Part shown: piece after piece, positions 7,688 through 16,543 of the stretch | Layout of the letters: each line of letters starts with the position of its first letter | Position numbering within the stretch: position 1 is the first letter of the stretch | NCBI RefSeq assembly: GCF_900636545.1 | Contig: NZ_LR134290.1 | Coordinates: 1,612,001-1,676,000 of the forward strand | Direction of reading: 5' to 3' | Length of the DNA stretch: 64,000 bases | DNA from: Pseudomonas mendocina | Lineage (GTDB): Bacteria; Pseudomonadota; Gammaproteobacteria; Pseudomonadales; Pseudomonadaceae | Translations under genes and position numbers: made by a program | Notes under the pieces: model-generated | The model's database searches: none | Told to the model about the DNA's origin: nothing | Seen by the model: only the letters and a program-made list of their open reading frames with translations

Positions 7688-10201
7688 TCATTTAGCCGGC
7701 ATCAGCAGCAGGCGCTGGTTGCCATAGACCTTGTCCAGGTTTTCCGACTTGAACGGAAAGCTCATGTAGCCGCCCTTGAGCCATGAGTCGATGCCGTCGG
7801 CATAGTGCGGGCTGGCCGGGTTGCCGGACTGGCCTGAGCTATTGACGCCGACCAACGGCTCGTCGGCGGCGAAATCCACCACGATGCGCATCGCCGGGAT
7901 CAGGAAGGTATTGAAGTCCTGGCCCCAGGCGTAGGCCGAAACGTTCAGCGTGCTGTGGTCACCGCCAGCCGGATAGGGGCCGCGGTCCAGGTAACCTTTC
8001 AAGGCGTTTATGCTGGTGCGCTGGCTGGCGCTCATGTAGGGCGCCATGCGAGTGGTGTCGGTCACCCACTCATAGGTATGAAGCTTGCCCCATTGCCAGT
8101 TGCGTCGCTCCGTGCCCAGGCGGCTTTCCAGCAGTTCGATGCTGGCGGCCAGGCTGCGTGCCAGGATAGTCGGTTTGTCTTCCTGTTCGGGGGTACGGAT
8201 GTCGTTCCAGAACGGGCTGTCGGCGCGACCAAGCAGATGGTCGGCCTGGGCCGAGTAGGAGGTGTTGGCGGTTTGCACCAACGCCTGCCAGGCCGGGCTG
8301 TTTTCCGGGCCCAGCTCGTCGAGGAAGATATGCCGCGCGCTTTCATGCAGGAAGGCGCCGTAGATGGCTGCATCGGGCGAGCTGGCGGCGAGCTTGCCGT
8401 CGAAGGCAAGCAGACGCTTCAGGGCTTCGTCTGCACGCTCGCGCTGGCCAGCCGGCAGCGCAGCGATGGCCTGGCGCAGCGAGTCATGCATGGCCGGGTC
8501 GTTGAACATGGCCTGCAGCTTGGCGACGAAGGGGGACGTCTGGTCGTACTGCATGGCGATCATGCTGCGGCCATCATGACGGCCGTTGCCGGCCAGTTCG
8601 GCGATGCGTTCGGCCCGCTCAGGGTAGTACCAGGAACTGGAGAGCTGCATGCCATATCCTGGCGGCACGCTGCGTTCGTTGGCTGTACCCAGCCAGCCCT
8701 GCGGCGGGTCCTGATCGTAGGGGTGCAGCATCGGATCGGCAAAGCCGTCCCAGGCATAGCGCTCGTCCCAGCCAGGGGAGGGCAGCAGACCGCGGCCTTC
8801 ACGGCGATTCGGGTAGCGACCGGTGACCTGCCAGCCGATGTGCTGGGCGTCGGCAAAAACGATATTGAGCGGCATGGCGCGGATCTCGCGCGCCGCCTCG
8901 AAGGCTTGGTCCACCGACTGCGCGCGTGATAGGTCGAAGAAGGCGTCGAGGCTCTTGTCACGCTCGAATTGCGTGGTCTTCAGCGCCAGGCCATAACCGC
9001 TCTGCAGCGGCAGAGGTTGCAACATGTGCTTGCGCTCGCCGAGCACCGTGTTGAGCAGCGGGCCATTGCGGGTTTCGTACAGTGTCTCGCGGACCGGTCG
9101 TTGGCCGCGGATGAAGAAGGTTTCCTGACGTTCGGCGACCGGTAGCCACTTGCCGTCCGCCTGGTACATCAGACGGCTGCCTTCACGCTTGATGCGCTCC
9201 AGATAAATGTCCTGATTGTCGCCCATGACCATGGTCATGCCCCAGGCGAGCTTGCCGTTGTAGCCGGCGACCACGGCCGGTACGCCCGCGAGTGATACGC
9301 CTGCGGCCTGGTACTTGGGCGAACGGATCTGCACGAAATTCCACAACGAGGGCATGCTCAGCGGCAGGTGGGTGTCGTTGGCCAGCAGGCTCTTGCCGCC
9401 GCGGGTTCGTTGCGGCGCGATGGCCCAGTTGTTCGAGGCGGCAACGCCGAGCATGTGTTGCTCGGCGATCTGCGCCGCTGTTCGGGAGATCGCTTGCAGA
9501 CCTGGCAACTGTCCTTTGAGGTCGAGACCTGCGAGTTTCTCCGCCTCGGCGAAGGGCAGCGGTTCGTCCGGGTAGATCGGCAGCAACCAGGGCAGTTTGT
9601 CGGCGCCCACTTGCTGGGCCATGGTCAGTGCAGCGATTTCTTCCTGCAAATTCACCGCCAGACCGAAGTTCAGCAGGCAGAACAGCAGCACCGAATCCTC
9701 GGGCTTCCAGTACTCGGGGCGGTAGCCGGATTCAGCCAGGTCCATCGGCAGGCGGTCGCGGTAGCGGAACATGTAGGCATTGACGCCGCGTGCATAGACT
9801 TCGAAGAAGCGTTTCAGGCGAGGCGACGCGTCGGCATAGAGGATTTCCGCACTCTTCCTGAGGTTCACTGCACGCATGAAGCGGTCCATCTCCAGAGCGC
9901 CGGGCCCAGCCATTTCCGCCAGGCGGCCCTGGGCCAGCAGGCGCATGCCGACCATCTGGCTGAGGCGGTCGCCGGCATGTACATAACCCAAGGCGAACAG
10001 CGCATCGTGGAAAGTGCTCGACTCGATCAGCGGCATGCCAAGGGCGTTGCGCCGCACCGATGCGCTCTCGGCCACGCCCTGAATGCGTTCGACGCCGCGG
10101 GTGGGCGGTACGCTGTCGGCATAACGGCTGTTGAGCAGAGACTGGCAGCCGGCAAGGCCGGTCAGGGAAGCAACGAGAGTCAGGCAGGCCAGCGTGCGCA
10201 T
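7688..10201 (-). CDS. quiP: Penicillin acylase-family Ntn hydrolase, QuiP-like (acyl-homoserine lactone acylase candidate)
   Basis: The 837-residue protein matches my memory of P. aeruginosa QuiP along its length ([50 protein letters not shown]). It starts with a lipoprotein signal, lipobox LAGC with Cys19. Family members are cut autocatalytically before a Ser that becomes the N-terminal nucleophile. Here Ser256 in [12 protein letters not shown] is the candidate, giving an alpha chain to about 255 and a beta chain of about 580 residues in the periplasm. QuiP degrades long-chain acyl-homoserine lactones; substrate here is inferred only. The gene stands alone with a duplicated downstream hairpin. 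Confidence 0.85.
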   Translation of the reverse strand: MRTLACLTLVASLTGLAGCQSLLNSRYADSVPPTRGVERIQGVAESASVRRNALGMPLIESSTFHDALFALGYVHAGDRLSQMVGMRLLAQGRLAEMAGPGALEMDRFMRAVNLRKSAEILYADASPRLKRFFEVYARGVNAYMFRYRDRLPMDLAESGYRPEYWKPEDSVLLFCLLNFGLAVNLQEEIAALTMAQQVGADKLPWLLPIYPDEPLPFAEAEKLAGLDLKGQLPGLQAISRTAAQIAEQHMLGVAASNNWAIAPQRTRGGKSLLANDTHLPLSMPSLWNFVQIRSPKYQAAGVSLAGVPAVVAGYNGKLAWGMTMVMGDNQDIYLERIKREGSRLMYQADGKWLPVAERQETFFIRGQRPVRETLYETRNGPLLNTVLGERKHMLQPLPLQSGYGLALKTTQFERDKSLDAFFDLSRAQSVDQAFEAAREIRAMPLNIVFADAQHIGWQVTGRYPNRREGRGLLPSPGWDERYAWDGFADPMLHPYDQDPPQGWLGTANERSVPPGYGMQLSSSWYYPERAERIAELAGNGRHDGRSMIAMQYDQTSPFVAKLQAMFNDPAMHDSLRQAIAALPAGQRERADEALKRLLAFDGKLAASSPDAAIYGAFLHESARHIFLDELGPENSPAWQALVQTANTSYSAQADHLLGRADSPFWNDIRTPEQEDKPTILARSLAASIELLESRLGTERRNWQWGKLHTYEWVTDTTRMAPYMSASQRTSINALKGYLDRGPYPAGGDHSTLNVSAYAWGQDFNTFLIPAMRIVVDFAADEPLVGVNSSGQSGNPASPHYADGIDSWLKGGYMSFPFKSENLDKVYGNQRLLLMPAK

Positions 10202-10299
10202 GGCGAATATCCTTGGTGTGCGAACAGGCGAGGCCAGTGTTCATCAACCGGCCACAAAGGCGCCAAGGTAATGAGGCCGTCGTGGCCTGGCAAGAGGTC

Positions 10300-10764
10300 T
10301 CAGGCGATTGCCCGAGACCCTTTCAGTCCTTCGTCCAGCAACCAGCGCGCGGCAACGCGTGCGGCGGCCTTATGCTGCAGTTCCAGCTCGTTGAAGCGCT
10401 TTTCGAAGCGGCGTCGCTCTGCCTTGTCCAACGCTTTCCAGGCCGCATGGGTGGGCACGTCGGCGGTTGCTTCGAAGAGCACGTGGAACACCTGGCAGCG
10501 GCTGTCATTGCTCAGGTTGCTGTCGTAGTTGTCGAGCAACACCTTGATGCGAATGGCGCCTTCGATCAGCGGCAGTTGCTCGTCGAGCAGGCTGCTGGCG
10601 AGGATGTTCAGGTCGCCGCCAATGCGCTGCTGGTGCTCCTGCTGTGCTTCCTCACGAGCGCGCTGGTTGGCCCATACACGGCGCCAAAGGTGCCAGGCAT
10701 AGGCCGCCAGCGCTGCAATCAACAGCAGGCCGGTGACTAGCAGGATGAGGGGCAGGGCATCCAT
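10300..10764 (-). CDS. DUF2489-type membrane-anchored protein
   Basis: The 154-residue product begins MDALPLILLVTGLLLIAALA, a single N-terminal transmembrane helix (about residues 4-24). A basic, helical cytoplasmic part follows (WANQRAREEAQQEHQQ; later DKAERRRFEKRFNELE). The composition and layout fit the DUF2489 family of proteobacteria, which has no known function. It starts 7 bases after the upstream SEC-C gene and is the third member of an apparent three-gene unit (LEA lipoprotein, SEC-C protein, this gene). A longer reading to 10839 overlaps the SEC-C gene and was not chosen. Confidence 0.75.
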   Translation of the reverse strand: MDALPLILLVTGLLLIAALAAYAWHLWRRVWANQRAREEAQQEHQQRIGGDLNILASSLLDEQLPLIEGAIRIKVLLDNYDSNLSNDSRCQVFHVLFEATADVPTHAAWKALDKAERRRFEKRFNELELQHKAAARVAARWLLDEGLKGSRAIA

Positions 10765-10771
10765 ACGCGGT

Positions 10772-10978
10772 TCAGGCGCCGTGGCACTTCTTGAATTTTT
10801 TCTGGCTGCCGCAGGGGCATGGGTCGTTGCGGCCGACATCCTTCAGCGCGTTGCGTACCGGTTCCTGATGACCGTGGTTACAGTGCGGGCCATGCACATG
10901 GCCGTGATCGTGATGATCGTGGTCATGGTTGCAGTCGGGGCCGTGGACGTGAGGTTCGTTGCTCATGGTGTTACTCAT
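10772..10978 (-). CDS. Small histidine-rich SEC-C motif protein
   Basis: The 68-residue protein has two parts. Residues 8-37 are packed with His, Asp and Cys ([20 protein letters not shown]). The tail ([20 protein letters not shown]) is the zinc-binding SEC-C motif known from the SecA C-terminus. The four tail Cys/His residues bind zinc in known examples; the His-rich part probably binds metal too, which is inference. A second start at the fifth codon is possible, and no strong ribosome site is visible. It lies 5 bases after the LEA-type lipoprotein gene, so co-transcription is likely. Confidence 0.8.
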   Translation of the reverse strand: MSNTMSNEPHVHGPDCNHDHDHHDHGHVHGPHCNHGHQEPVRNALKDVGRNDPCPCGSQKKFKKCHGA

Positions 10979-10983
10979 GCAGG

Positions 10984-11481
10984 TTATTCGGGGATGAAAT
11001 CGCCGGGAATTATCTCTCCATTGCGCGCCATGTGCACGCTACGGCCGAACAACATGCCTGTTTTTACTTCACCCTTGAGGCTGTAGCGAATCGGGACGTC
11101 GGGTTTTTCCAGTGCCTTGACGATCTGCCGCACATGGCGCCAGAGGTTGGTGCGTACCGGCACGTCGAAGGTGTGATGACCGTGGGCGGGCACGGTGAAC
11201 CACTCGTTGGAGTAGCCCTCGGCCAGCTGGATGCCGTTAAGGTGGACGTTGTAGTTCAGCCCGCGCACGGGCAGGCTGACCCCATTGGGATTGTCGATTC
11301 GAAAGCGCAGGCTGAACTCCTGTTCAAGTAGCCTGGCCTTGATCACATCAACTTTGATGAGTTGGACGTCCGGGTCCTTGAAGCCACCTGTCATCCAGGT
11401 AGAGCATCCTGTCAGGCCTGAAAGCAGGCCGAAAAACATCAATAGGCTGATAATTCTTATCATTTGCGCCTGAGAAAACAT
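10984..11481 (-). CDS. LEA type 2 family lipoprotein
   Basis: The 165-residue product has a lipoprotein signal ([14 protein letters not shown], Cys26 on this start). One LEA14/water-stress (WHy) immunoglobulin-like domain follows: [38 protein letters not shown]. Such proteins protect against desiccation in plants, while bacterial members are uncharacterised envelope lipoproteins. The start at 11481 has a GGGGTG ribosome site; an ATG six codons later would also leave a good signal. It heads a unit with the SEC-C and DUF2489 genes. Confidence 0.8.
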   Translation of the reverse strand: MFSQAQMIRIISLLMFFGLLSGLTGCSTWMTGGFKDPDVQLIKVDVIKARLLEQEFSLRFRIDNPNGVSLPVRGLNYNVHLNGIQLAEGYSNEWFTVPAHGHHTFDVPVRTNLWRHVRQIVKALEKPDVPIRYSLKGEVKTGMLFGRSVHMARNGEIIPGDFIPE

Positions 11482-11673
11482 TTCACACCCCCATTGCGGC
11501 CCAGTGTAACAAGCAAGCGCTTGGCTGCAACGGGTGAACCAGCATTATTTTCAAGACGATAGCGTCGCCGATTGGCTTGCTGGTGAATCGCGATGACATG
11601 GATGAGAAGCCTGCAGTGTCAGGGCAAGGGAACCTGCGCCATACTGAGCGGCGAATTGGACAGGAGTGTGACC

Positions 11674-12234
11674 ATGAGTCGCTACGAGATCGCCTTCTCC
11701 GGGCAACTGGTGCCGGGGGCACAGCCGGAGTTGGTCAAGGCCAATCTGGCCAAGCTGTTCCAGGCCGATGCTCAGCGTATCGCCCAGTTGTTCTCCGGGC
11801 GCCGCATCGTGATCAAGAACAACCTCGACGCCGCAGCCGCAGAGAAATATCGGACGACTCTCGAACGTGCCGGCGCGCGTGTCGAGGTCGTCGACATGGA
11901 CGTGCTGATCGAGGAAGTCGAACTCGCGCCCCCGCCGCCGCTGCCAGCCGAGTCGATGCCAGTTTCGGTGGCTGCGCCTGTTGCGGCCAGGCCTGGTCGG
12001 TTGCAGGTCGCGCCACGTGATGAATACATGGCTGCGTTCAGCGAAGTGGATGCACCGGATTTTGGCATCGCGCCGGTCGGCAGCGATCTGCAGGACGCCA
12101 GGCCCGACGCTGCAGCGCCGGCAGTGGACTTGTCGCAATTCAGCCTGGCGCCGGTGGGCAGTGACATGGGCCAGGCCAAACCGGCGAATCCGGCCCCTGC
12201 GCCGGATACCTCGCACCTGAAACTGCAGGACTGA
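11674..12234 (+). CDS. Uncharacterised protein with repeated APVGSD motif
   Basis: The 186-residue protein starts MSRYEIAFSGQLVPGAQPEL after an AGGAG ribosome site. Residues 1-75 resemble a small alpha/beta domain seen in Pseudomonas hypothetical proteins (FSGRRIVIKNNLDAAAAEKY). A proline/alanine-rich linker follows. The C-terminal half has two copies of a short unit, DFGIAPVGSDLQDARPD and QFSLAPVGSDMGQAKPA. There is no signal peptide or membrane span, so it is probably cytoplasmic. The function is unknown. A terminator follows the stop. Confidence 0.75.
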   Translation: MSRYEIAFSGQLVPGAQPELVKANLAKLFQADAQRIAQLFSGRRIVIKNNLDAAAAEKYRTTLERAGARVEVVDMDVLIEEVELAPPPPLPAESMPVSVAAPVAARPGRLQVAPRDEYMAAFSEVDAPDFGIAPVGSDLQDARPDAAAPAVDLSQFSLAPVGSDMGQAKPANPAPAPDTSHLKLQD

Positions 12235-12251
12235 CCGCTTCACGCCTTGGC

Positions 12252-12285
12252 GACGCCGTGCTGCGCGGGCAGCCACGGCGTTTTT
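12252..12285 (+). terminator. Rho-independent terminator after the APVGSD protein gene
   Basis: GACGCCGTG pairs with CACGGCGT across a loop of about a dozen bases and is followed by five T. Confidence 0.75.
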
Positions 12286-12298
12286 GCATCGAGCGCGG

Positions 12299-13414
12299 CT
12301 AGTCCGCCTTGCACTTGGCTTGTGCCTCCTTCGGTTTGAGGTTGCGCACGCTGGTGAAGAACAGCTCGCAGGTTTGCAGCTTCTCCGTCACCTGCCATTT
12401 CTGGGTGCAGCTATTAAGCATCTGCTGTGCATCGCGCGTCGGTTGCTGGCCCATGCCGGCTTGCCAGCAGGCCGCGCTCAGGTCTTGCCCCATGACCCTG
12501 ATCCCCGCCGCGTCGGCAGCATCTTCGCTGCCCTTGTTGTTGGCTGGATCGGCTGCGTACCAGATATAGCTCGGATGATTGGCACCGAGTACGGAAACCT
12601 GCCGGCCGGTGCCTGCGTCGATCTGGCCGAGCCCCAGCACCGGCAGGCTTACCCCGTATTGCTGCTTGATCCAGCTGCGCACCGGGCTGCCGAAGGCGAC
12701 CATCGGCAGGCTGGTGTTGTCCGGGGCGGCACTGAGCTCATCGACCATGCGGCGTTGGTAGTCGTTGAAGTAACCGTATACGCCTTCTAAGGCGCTGCCG
12801 GCACTGGCCGGGGCGGCGATGGGGGCGATGTCGACGATGGTCTGGTAGGCCGGCGTCTGTTCGGGGGCGATGCCGTTGTAGTTGAGCAGGGCGGCCCAGC
12901 GGTCGGTGGTGCTCGAACGCAGGTAGTCCTGAGCCTGGGTTAGTGAGTAGTCCGGTGGGAAGTGCAGCAGTTCGACGCTCTTGCGGTTCTCCAGTGCCAT
13001 GCCCAGCGGCAGGAAGAAATACCAGTTGTACTGCCATTTGCCGTCACGATTGAGTTGGCTGGCGCCCTGATAGGCCAGGTCGCCGGCATTGAGCAATTGC
13101 AGCAGGGATTTGCCGTACTCGGCTGGTGTGCCGGCGAAGTGGGCTTGTACGCGCTCACCGTTGCGTGTGACATGTACGCTGGCCTGCGGGTAGCCATCGC
13201 GCACCAGGCTCTGCTGCAGATAGTGTTCCACCGTCTGCTCCAGCGTCCAGTCGCGGTAGCAGATCACGCTGCAGTTGTTCGGATAGGCGAACAGACGGCT
13301 GACGCGCTGGCTGTCCCCCAGGTCCAGCGTGTCCCCTTGCAGCCCGCCGGGCTGGTTGGCGCAGCCAAAGAGCAGGCTGGCCAGGATAAGAGCGATACCA
13401 CTTTTCTTGTGCAT
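12299..13414 (-). CDS. Lipoprotein of unknown function
   Basis: The 371-residue product begins MHKKSGIALILASLLFGCAN after an AAGGAG ribosome site, so the lipobox cysteine is Cys18. The mature part has a motif CSVICYRDWTLEQTVEHYL near residue 50, several tryptophans and further cysteines at the C-terminus, which could form disulfides. I recognise no enzymatic signature. A middle region (GYFNDYQRRMVDELSAAP) looks helical. Location in the envelope facing the periplasm is likely. The frame extends 13 codons upstream, but that part lacks a ribosome site. The neighbours give no functional hint. Confidence 0.75.
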   Translation of the reverse strand: MHKKSGIALILASLLFGCANQPGGLQGDTLDLGDSQRVSRLFAYPNNCSVICYRDWTLEQTVEHYLQQSLVRDGYPQASVHVTRNGERVQAHFAGTPAEYGKSLLQLLNAGDLAYQGASQLNRDGKWQYNWYFFLPLGMALENRKSVELLHFPPDYSLTQAQDYLRSSTTDRWAALLNYNGIAPEQTPAYQTIVDIAPIAAPASAGSALEGVYGYFNDYQRRMVDELSAAPDNTSLPMVAFGSPVRSWIKQQYGVSLPVLGLGQIDAGTGRQVSVLGANHPSYIWYAADPANNKGSEDAADAAGIRVMGQDLSAACWQAGMGQQPTRDAQQMLNSCTQKWQVTEKLQTCELFFTSVRNLKPKEAQAKCKAD

Positions 13415-13481
13415 GGCTTTCTCCTTGTTGAGTGTCCTCGAGGGACGATTCAACTCAAGCAGAAAGCGCGATTAACGCCAA

Positions 13482-13964
13482 TCAGCCGTTCAGGTAAGGC
13501 GCGCAGCACTTCTTGAACTTCTGACCGCCCTGGCAGGGGCACGGATCATTGCGTCCAGCCTTCAACGGCACTGTCGGGTCGAGGAAGTACCAGCGTCCAT
13601 CCACCTGAACGAAGGCGGAGCATTCGCGGTGACGATGGTCACCCTGTCCATCGTGCCAGTGGGCGACGAAGACGACCTGCGCATGCTCGGGCTGGCCGCC
13701 GAACACTTCACTGCCTTCCACTTCCAGGCCAAGCCAGGTGCTCTGGGCGCTCCAGGCAGCCATGGCTTCATGGTCGAGTGCCTGCTGCTGAATGGGCAGG
13801 GTAGTGGCCACCAGATAGTCCACCAGGCCCAGTACATAGGCGCTGTAGCGCGAGCGCATGAGAAGCTCCGCGCTGGGCGCGTGGGTGCCTGCGTGGTAGT
13901 GGCCGCAGCATTGACTCAGCGGGTTGCCGCTACCGCAGGGGCAATTGGGATCGAGGGGGTTCAT
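13482..13964 (-). CDS. YchJ-family protein with two SEC-C motifs
   Basis: The 160-residue protein carries zinc-binding SEC-C motifs at both ends: [17 protein letters not shown] near residue 5 and [17 protein letters not shown] near 140. Between them is the YchJ (UPF0225) NTF2-like domain ([21 protein letters not shown]). The function is not established; SEC-C motifs often mediate binding to ribosome or SecB-like partners. It starts 4 bases downstream of a DUF6231-like gene, suggesting a two-gene unit. It is the second SEC-C protein within 3 kb. Confidence 0.88.
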   Translation of the reverse strand: MNPLDPNCPCGSGNPLSQCCGHYHAGTHAPSAELLMRSRYSAYVLGLVDYLVATTLPIQQQALDHEAMAAWSAQSTWLGLEVEGSEVFGGQPEHAQVVFVAHWHDGQGDHRHRECSAFVQVDGRWYFLDPTVPLKAGRNDPCPCQGGQKFKKCCAPYLNG

Positions 13965-13968
13965 CGCT

Positions 13969-14466
13969 CTACCACCAGTATTTGCCGAAGTTTTGTGGAT
14001 TGGCCCAGAACTTTGCGTTCAACCAGTCGGGAACTTGCTTGTAATCGAGCAGATCATAGGTGAACAGATGCAGGGTCTGTCCCTCGCGCTGGAACTGCTC
14101 GCTGGCCTGCATGGCCAGGGCGAACAGGTCGGTTTCCTGCCAATCACCTGCCTTGAGGTCGAGCAATACGGCGACCCGGCTGGCGTTGAGGTTGCGAATG
14201 CCACCCAGTAGTTGCAGTCCATCGCGCTTGGGTAAGTGCTCCAGACAGTCGACCAGCAGTGCAAGGTCGAAGCGCTGTGCGGCCAGTTCCGGCGCCAGGG
14301 GAGCAGCAGGTGCAGTGGTGACCTGACACTGCGGGTGGGCGCTGTGAAAGGCGCTGACTGCGGGTAGTTCGCTTGCGCCGAGCAACAGCAGTTTCTCGGG
14401 TGTGTAGCGGGCAAGCAGTGCCGCAATGGCCTGCTGTGGAGTACGGGTGCTAAGGCTGGCGGTCAT
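13969..14466 (-). CDS. DUF6231-like cytosolic protein
   Basis: The 165-residue protein starts [20 protein letters not shown]. It has the outline of a degenerate methyltransferase-like Rossmann domain ([17 protein letters not shown], then [20 protein letters not shown]). The ending is aromatic ([18 protein letters not shown]). The glycine-rich SAM loop is weak, so enzyme activity is doubtful. Pseudomonas homologues are annotated as DUF6231, as I recall. It is the first gene of a pair with the YchJ-family gene. Confidence 0.7.
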   Translation of the reverse strand: MTASLSTRTPQQAIAALLARYTPEKLLLLGASELPAVSAFHSAHPQCQVTTAPAAPLAPELAAQRFDLALLVDCLEHLPKRDGLQLLGGIRNLNASRVAVLLDLKAGDWQETDLFALAMQASEQFQREGQTLHLFTYDLLDYKQVPDWLNAKFWANPQNFGKYWW

Positions 14467-14534
14467 CGAACTTCCTCGAAAAGTCTGCAAAGACTAACGT
14501 GGTGTCGGTATCAGGCCTAGAGTGAGAGAAAATT

Positions 14535-14563
14535 ATCCGCAGAAGCTGCTATAGCTGGCGGAT
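14535..14563. promoter_or_regulatory. Cruciform-like inverted repeat upstream of the OmpA lipoprotein gene
   Basis: ATCCGC pairs with GCGGAT, and inside them AGCT pairs with AGCT around GCTAT. It lies in the 163-base divergent region, about 70 bases before the OmpA start. It could be a DNA operator or a leader hairpin. Confidence 0.4.
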
Positions 14564-14629
14564 TGTACAACTCCTGTCTTTACTACTATCGAGTCGGTTA
14601 TGGGCCGATGAACATTGGAGACCTAAAGT

Positions 14630-15262
14630 ATGAGTATCACAAGGAACGCAGTACCCCTGATTCTGGCTAGTACCCTGCTGACCGGTTGTGCCGGCCTGCA
14701 GAAAACCGACTGGCCCACCTGCGCGGCGGTAGGCGGTGTAGGTGGTGCAGCGTTAGGGGCAATCGAAAGCTCTACCTGGGCGGGTGGTGGTGCACTGGTG
14801 GGTGCTGGTATGGCTGCCGCGTACTGCTGGGTACATGGTGCCGAAGCTCAGCAGGTTGCCGTCGTCGAAGAAGAGGTCATGGTCGAGGAAGTCGCCGTGG
14901 CTGAGCCGGCCGAAGCCGTGCGCGTCGAGCTGGACGTCAAGTTCGACTTCGACAAGGCTCAGGTCAAGCAGGAAAGCTATGGCGATATCAAAGCCCTGGC
15001 TGACTTCATGAAACAGTACCCGCAGACCAGCACCGTGGTTGAAGGTCATACCGACTCCGTGGGCAGCGATGCTTACAACCAGGGTCTGTCCGAGCGCCGC
15101 GCCAGCGCCGTTCGTGACGTTCTGGTCAACCAGTATGGTGTCGAGTCCGGTCGTGTGCAGGCGGTGGGTTATGGCGAGAGCCGCCCGGTTGCCGACAACG
15201 CCACAGCCGATGGCCGTGCGATCAACCGTCGCGTAGAGGCCGAGGTCGAAGCTCAGCCGTAA
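14630..15262 (+). CDS. OmpA-family lipoprotein
   Basis: The 210-residue protein has a lipoprotein signal (LILASTLLTGC, Cys20). A glycine-rich segment of about 40 residues (GGVGGAALGAIESSTWAGGG) resembles a glycine-zipper membrane insert, followed by an acidic linker (VVEEEVMVEEVAVAEP). The C-terminal OmpA domain (about 98-205) has the peptidoglycan-binding signature VVEGHTDSVGSDAYNQGLSE and INRRVEAEV. It probably ties the outer membrane to the cell wall. The ribosome site GGAGACC and a strong terminator flank the single gene. Confidence 0.9.
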   Translation: MSITRNAVPLILASTLLTGCAGLQKTDWPTCAAVGGVGGAALGAIESSTWAGGGALVGAGMAAAYCWVHGAEAQQVAVVEEEVMVEEVAVAEPAEAVRVELDVKFDFDKAQVKQESYGDIKALADFMKQYPQTSTVVEGHTDSVGSDAYNQGLSERRASAVRDVLVNQYGVESGRVQAVGYGESRPVADNATADGRAINRRVEAEVEAQP

Positions 15263-15293
15263 GGCAGCTTCGCTTCACAAAGGCGTCAACCGC

Positions 15294-15330
15294 AAGGGCC
15301 CGACCGGTTCTCCATCGGTCGGGCCTTTTC
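15294..15330 (+). terminator. Rho-independent terminator after the OmpA lipoprotein gene
   Basis: AGGGCCCGACCG and CGGTCGGGCCTT form a long stem ending in a T-rich tract. Confidence 0.9.
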
Positions 15331-15477
15331 TATGTGACGCTCGGGCCGTCTTAGCCAACCAACGCTGGACAGCGGCGGCGATACGTTAAGTCATGGAAAA
15401 TAGCCTTCCGCTCTGGTGGTCCAGGCTGCGACCGGTTAACGTGCTGCGCTATTAGAAAATCGAGCACGAGGGCGGGG

Positions 15478-15783
15478 ATGAAAGCACTGTTGATCATGGG
15501 CAAGGCGCTGGCCTTGGTCTTCTGGCTGGTGTTCGGTGCGGCGCTGACCAAGCGCCTGGGGGCTCCGTTCGAGCAGCTCGTCTATCTTCTCGCGGCCTTC
15601 CTGGCGCTGCTGCATGGTGTGCAGTTGTGGCTGTTCTCCGGTCTGCTGGCCGGTCGCGCCAACCCTTGGCTGGAGCGTATACAGGTGCTGCTGTTCGGTA
15701 TTTTCCACCTGTATCCGCTGAAGGCGGTGCAACAACCCGATGCTCCCACTGTTGCGACGATCGAGGAGACTGCGCATGCGTAG
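15478..15783 (+). CDS. DUF1145-family small membrane protein
   Basis: The 101-residue protein has three hydrophobic segments: IMGKALALVFWLVFGAAL near residues 6-23, QLVYLLAAFLALLHGVQLWL near 32-51, and VLLFGIFHLYPL near 70-81. The pattern fits the DUF1145 family of small inner-membrane proteins. Its 3' end overlaps the next gene by eight bases, so the two are translationally coupled. DUF1145 genes are often annotated as standing alone; the pairing with a collagen-like exported protein is notable. The role is unknown. Confidence 0.75.
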   Translation: MKALLIMGKALALVFWLVFGAALTKRLGAPFEQLVYLLAAFLALLHGVQLWLFSGLLAGRANPWLERIQVLLFGIFHLYPLKAVQQPDAPTVATIEETAHA

Positions 15784-16537
15784 TCTCGCTCTGTTGCTGT
15801 GCTTGTGCGCCGGCGCCGCGTCGGCAGTTACACAGGTGAAAGTGCCATCCAATACCTTGATGCGTCTGCCCGTCGCCAGCAGCAGTCTGCAGCTCGAGCG
15901 GCTGGAAGTGGCGGACCAGGCGACTCTCATGATTCCGGCTGCGGTGACCGAGCTGCGCGTCGGCGAACTGCTGATGGGGCGTGATGCTCGCATCGGTGTG
16001 GCGCCGGGTGAGCAGCCGCTGCGGCTCATTGTCGAAGATGCCGATATCGGTCCTGGCGCCTGGATCAGCGCCAAGGGCGCCGCCGGTACCTATACGCGGC
16101 CAGCGACGCCGGGGCGTGAGATCAGCCTCAAGCTGCACAAGCTGACATTCGAGTCGCTGACGCTGGATGTGCGCGGTGGTCAGGGCACGCCTGGTTATGC
16201 CGGGCTCGATGGTGCCCATGGCAAGCCGGGCGGCTGCACCTGGGGCCAGGCCAGCGCCGGCTACGATGGTCAGGACGGCACCGACGGTCATGCCGGCGCA
16301 GACGGTGGCAAGGTAACGCTGGAGGTGCCGCACTATGTGGAGGTCGAGCGCATGCAGGTATTGCTCGATGGCGGCGCGGGTGGCGCTGCGGGTTCGGCGG
16401 GGCGCCCTGGCCGCGGTGGTGCGGCCAAGGTCTGCCTGCTTTATGGCGTAGATGGCGCCGCGGATGGCAAACCGGGCCAGCCTGGGCGCGAAGGTGCGGC
16501 AGGCCGCAGTGGTGCCGTACAGGTCTTTCGCTTCTAG
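15776..16537 (+). CDS. Exported protein with collagen-like Gly-X-Y tracts
   Basis: The 253-residue protein starts with a signal peptide (MRSLALLLCLCAGAASA). Residues 20-135 alternate short strands (LQLERLEVADQATLMIPAAV, LRVGELLMGRDARIGV), suggesting a beta-helix or beta-sandwich. Two glycine-rich blocks follow: near 140-180 (GTPGYAGLDGAHGKPGG, GYDGQDGTDGHAGADGG) and 200-250 (GRPGRGG, GKPGQPGREGAAGRSG), with irregular Gly-X-Y spacing. A short strand-like insert (VEVERMQVLLDG) separates them. It is probably periplasmic or surface-exposed; no anchor is seen. It overlaps the DUF1145 gene. The exact function is unknown. Confidence 0.75.
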   Translation: MRSLALLLCLCAGAASAVTQVKVPSNTLMRLPVASSSLQLERLEVADQATLMIPAAVTELRVGELLMGRDARIGVAPGEQPLRLIVEDADIGPGAWISAKGAAGTYTRPATPGREISLKLHKLTFESLTLDVRGGQGTPGYAGLDGAHGKPGGCTWGQASAGYDGQDGTDGHAGADGGKVTLEVPHYVEVERMQVLLDGGAGGAAGSAGRPGRGGAAKVCLLYGVDGAADGKPGQPGREGAAGRSGAVQVFRF

Positions 16538-16543
16538 CTAATA

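Noticed and set aside
15776..16537. Reading the Gly-X-Y blocks as a direct DNA repeat or low-complexity artefact
   Set aside because: The DNA is not repeated exactly, and the frame has a signal peptide and a non-repetitive N-terminal half, so it is a protein-level pattern.
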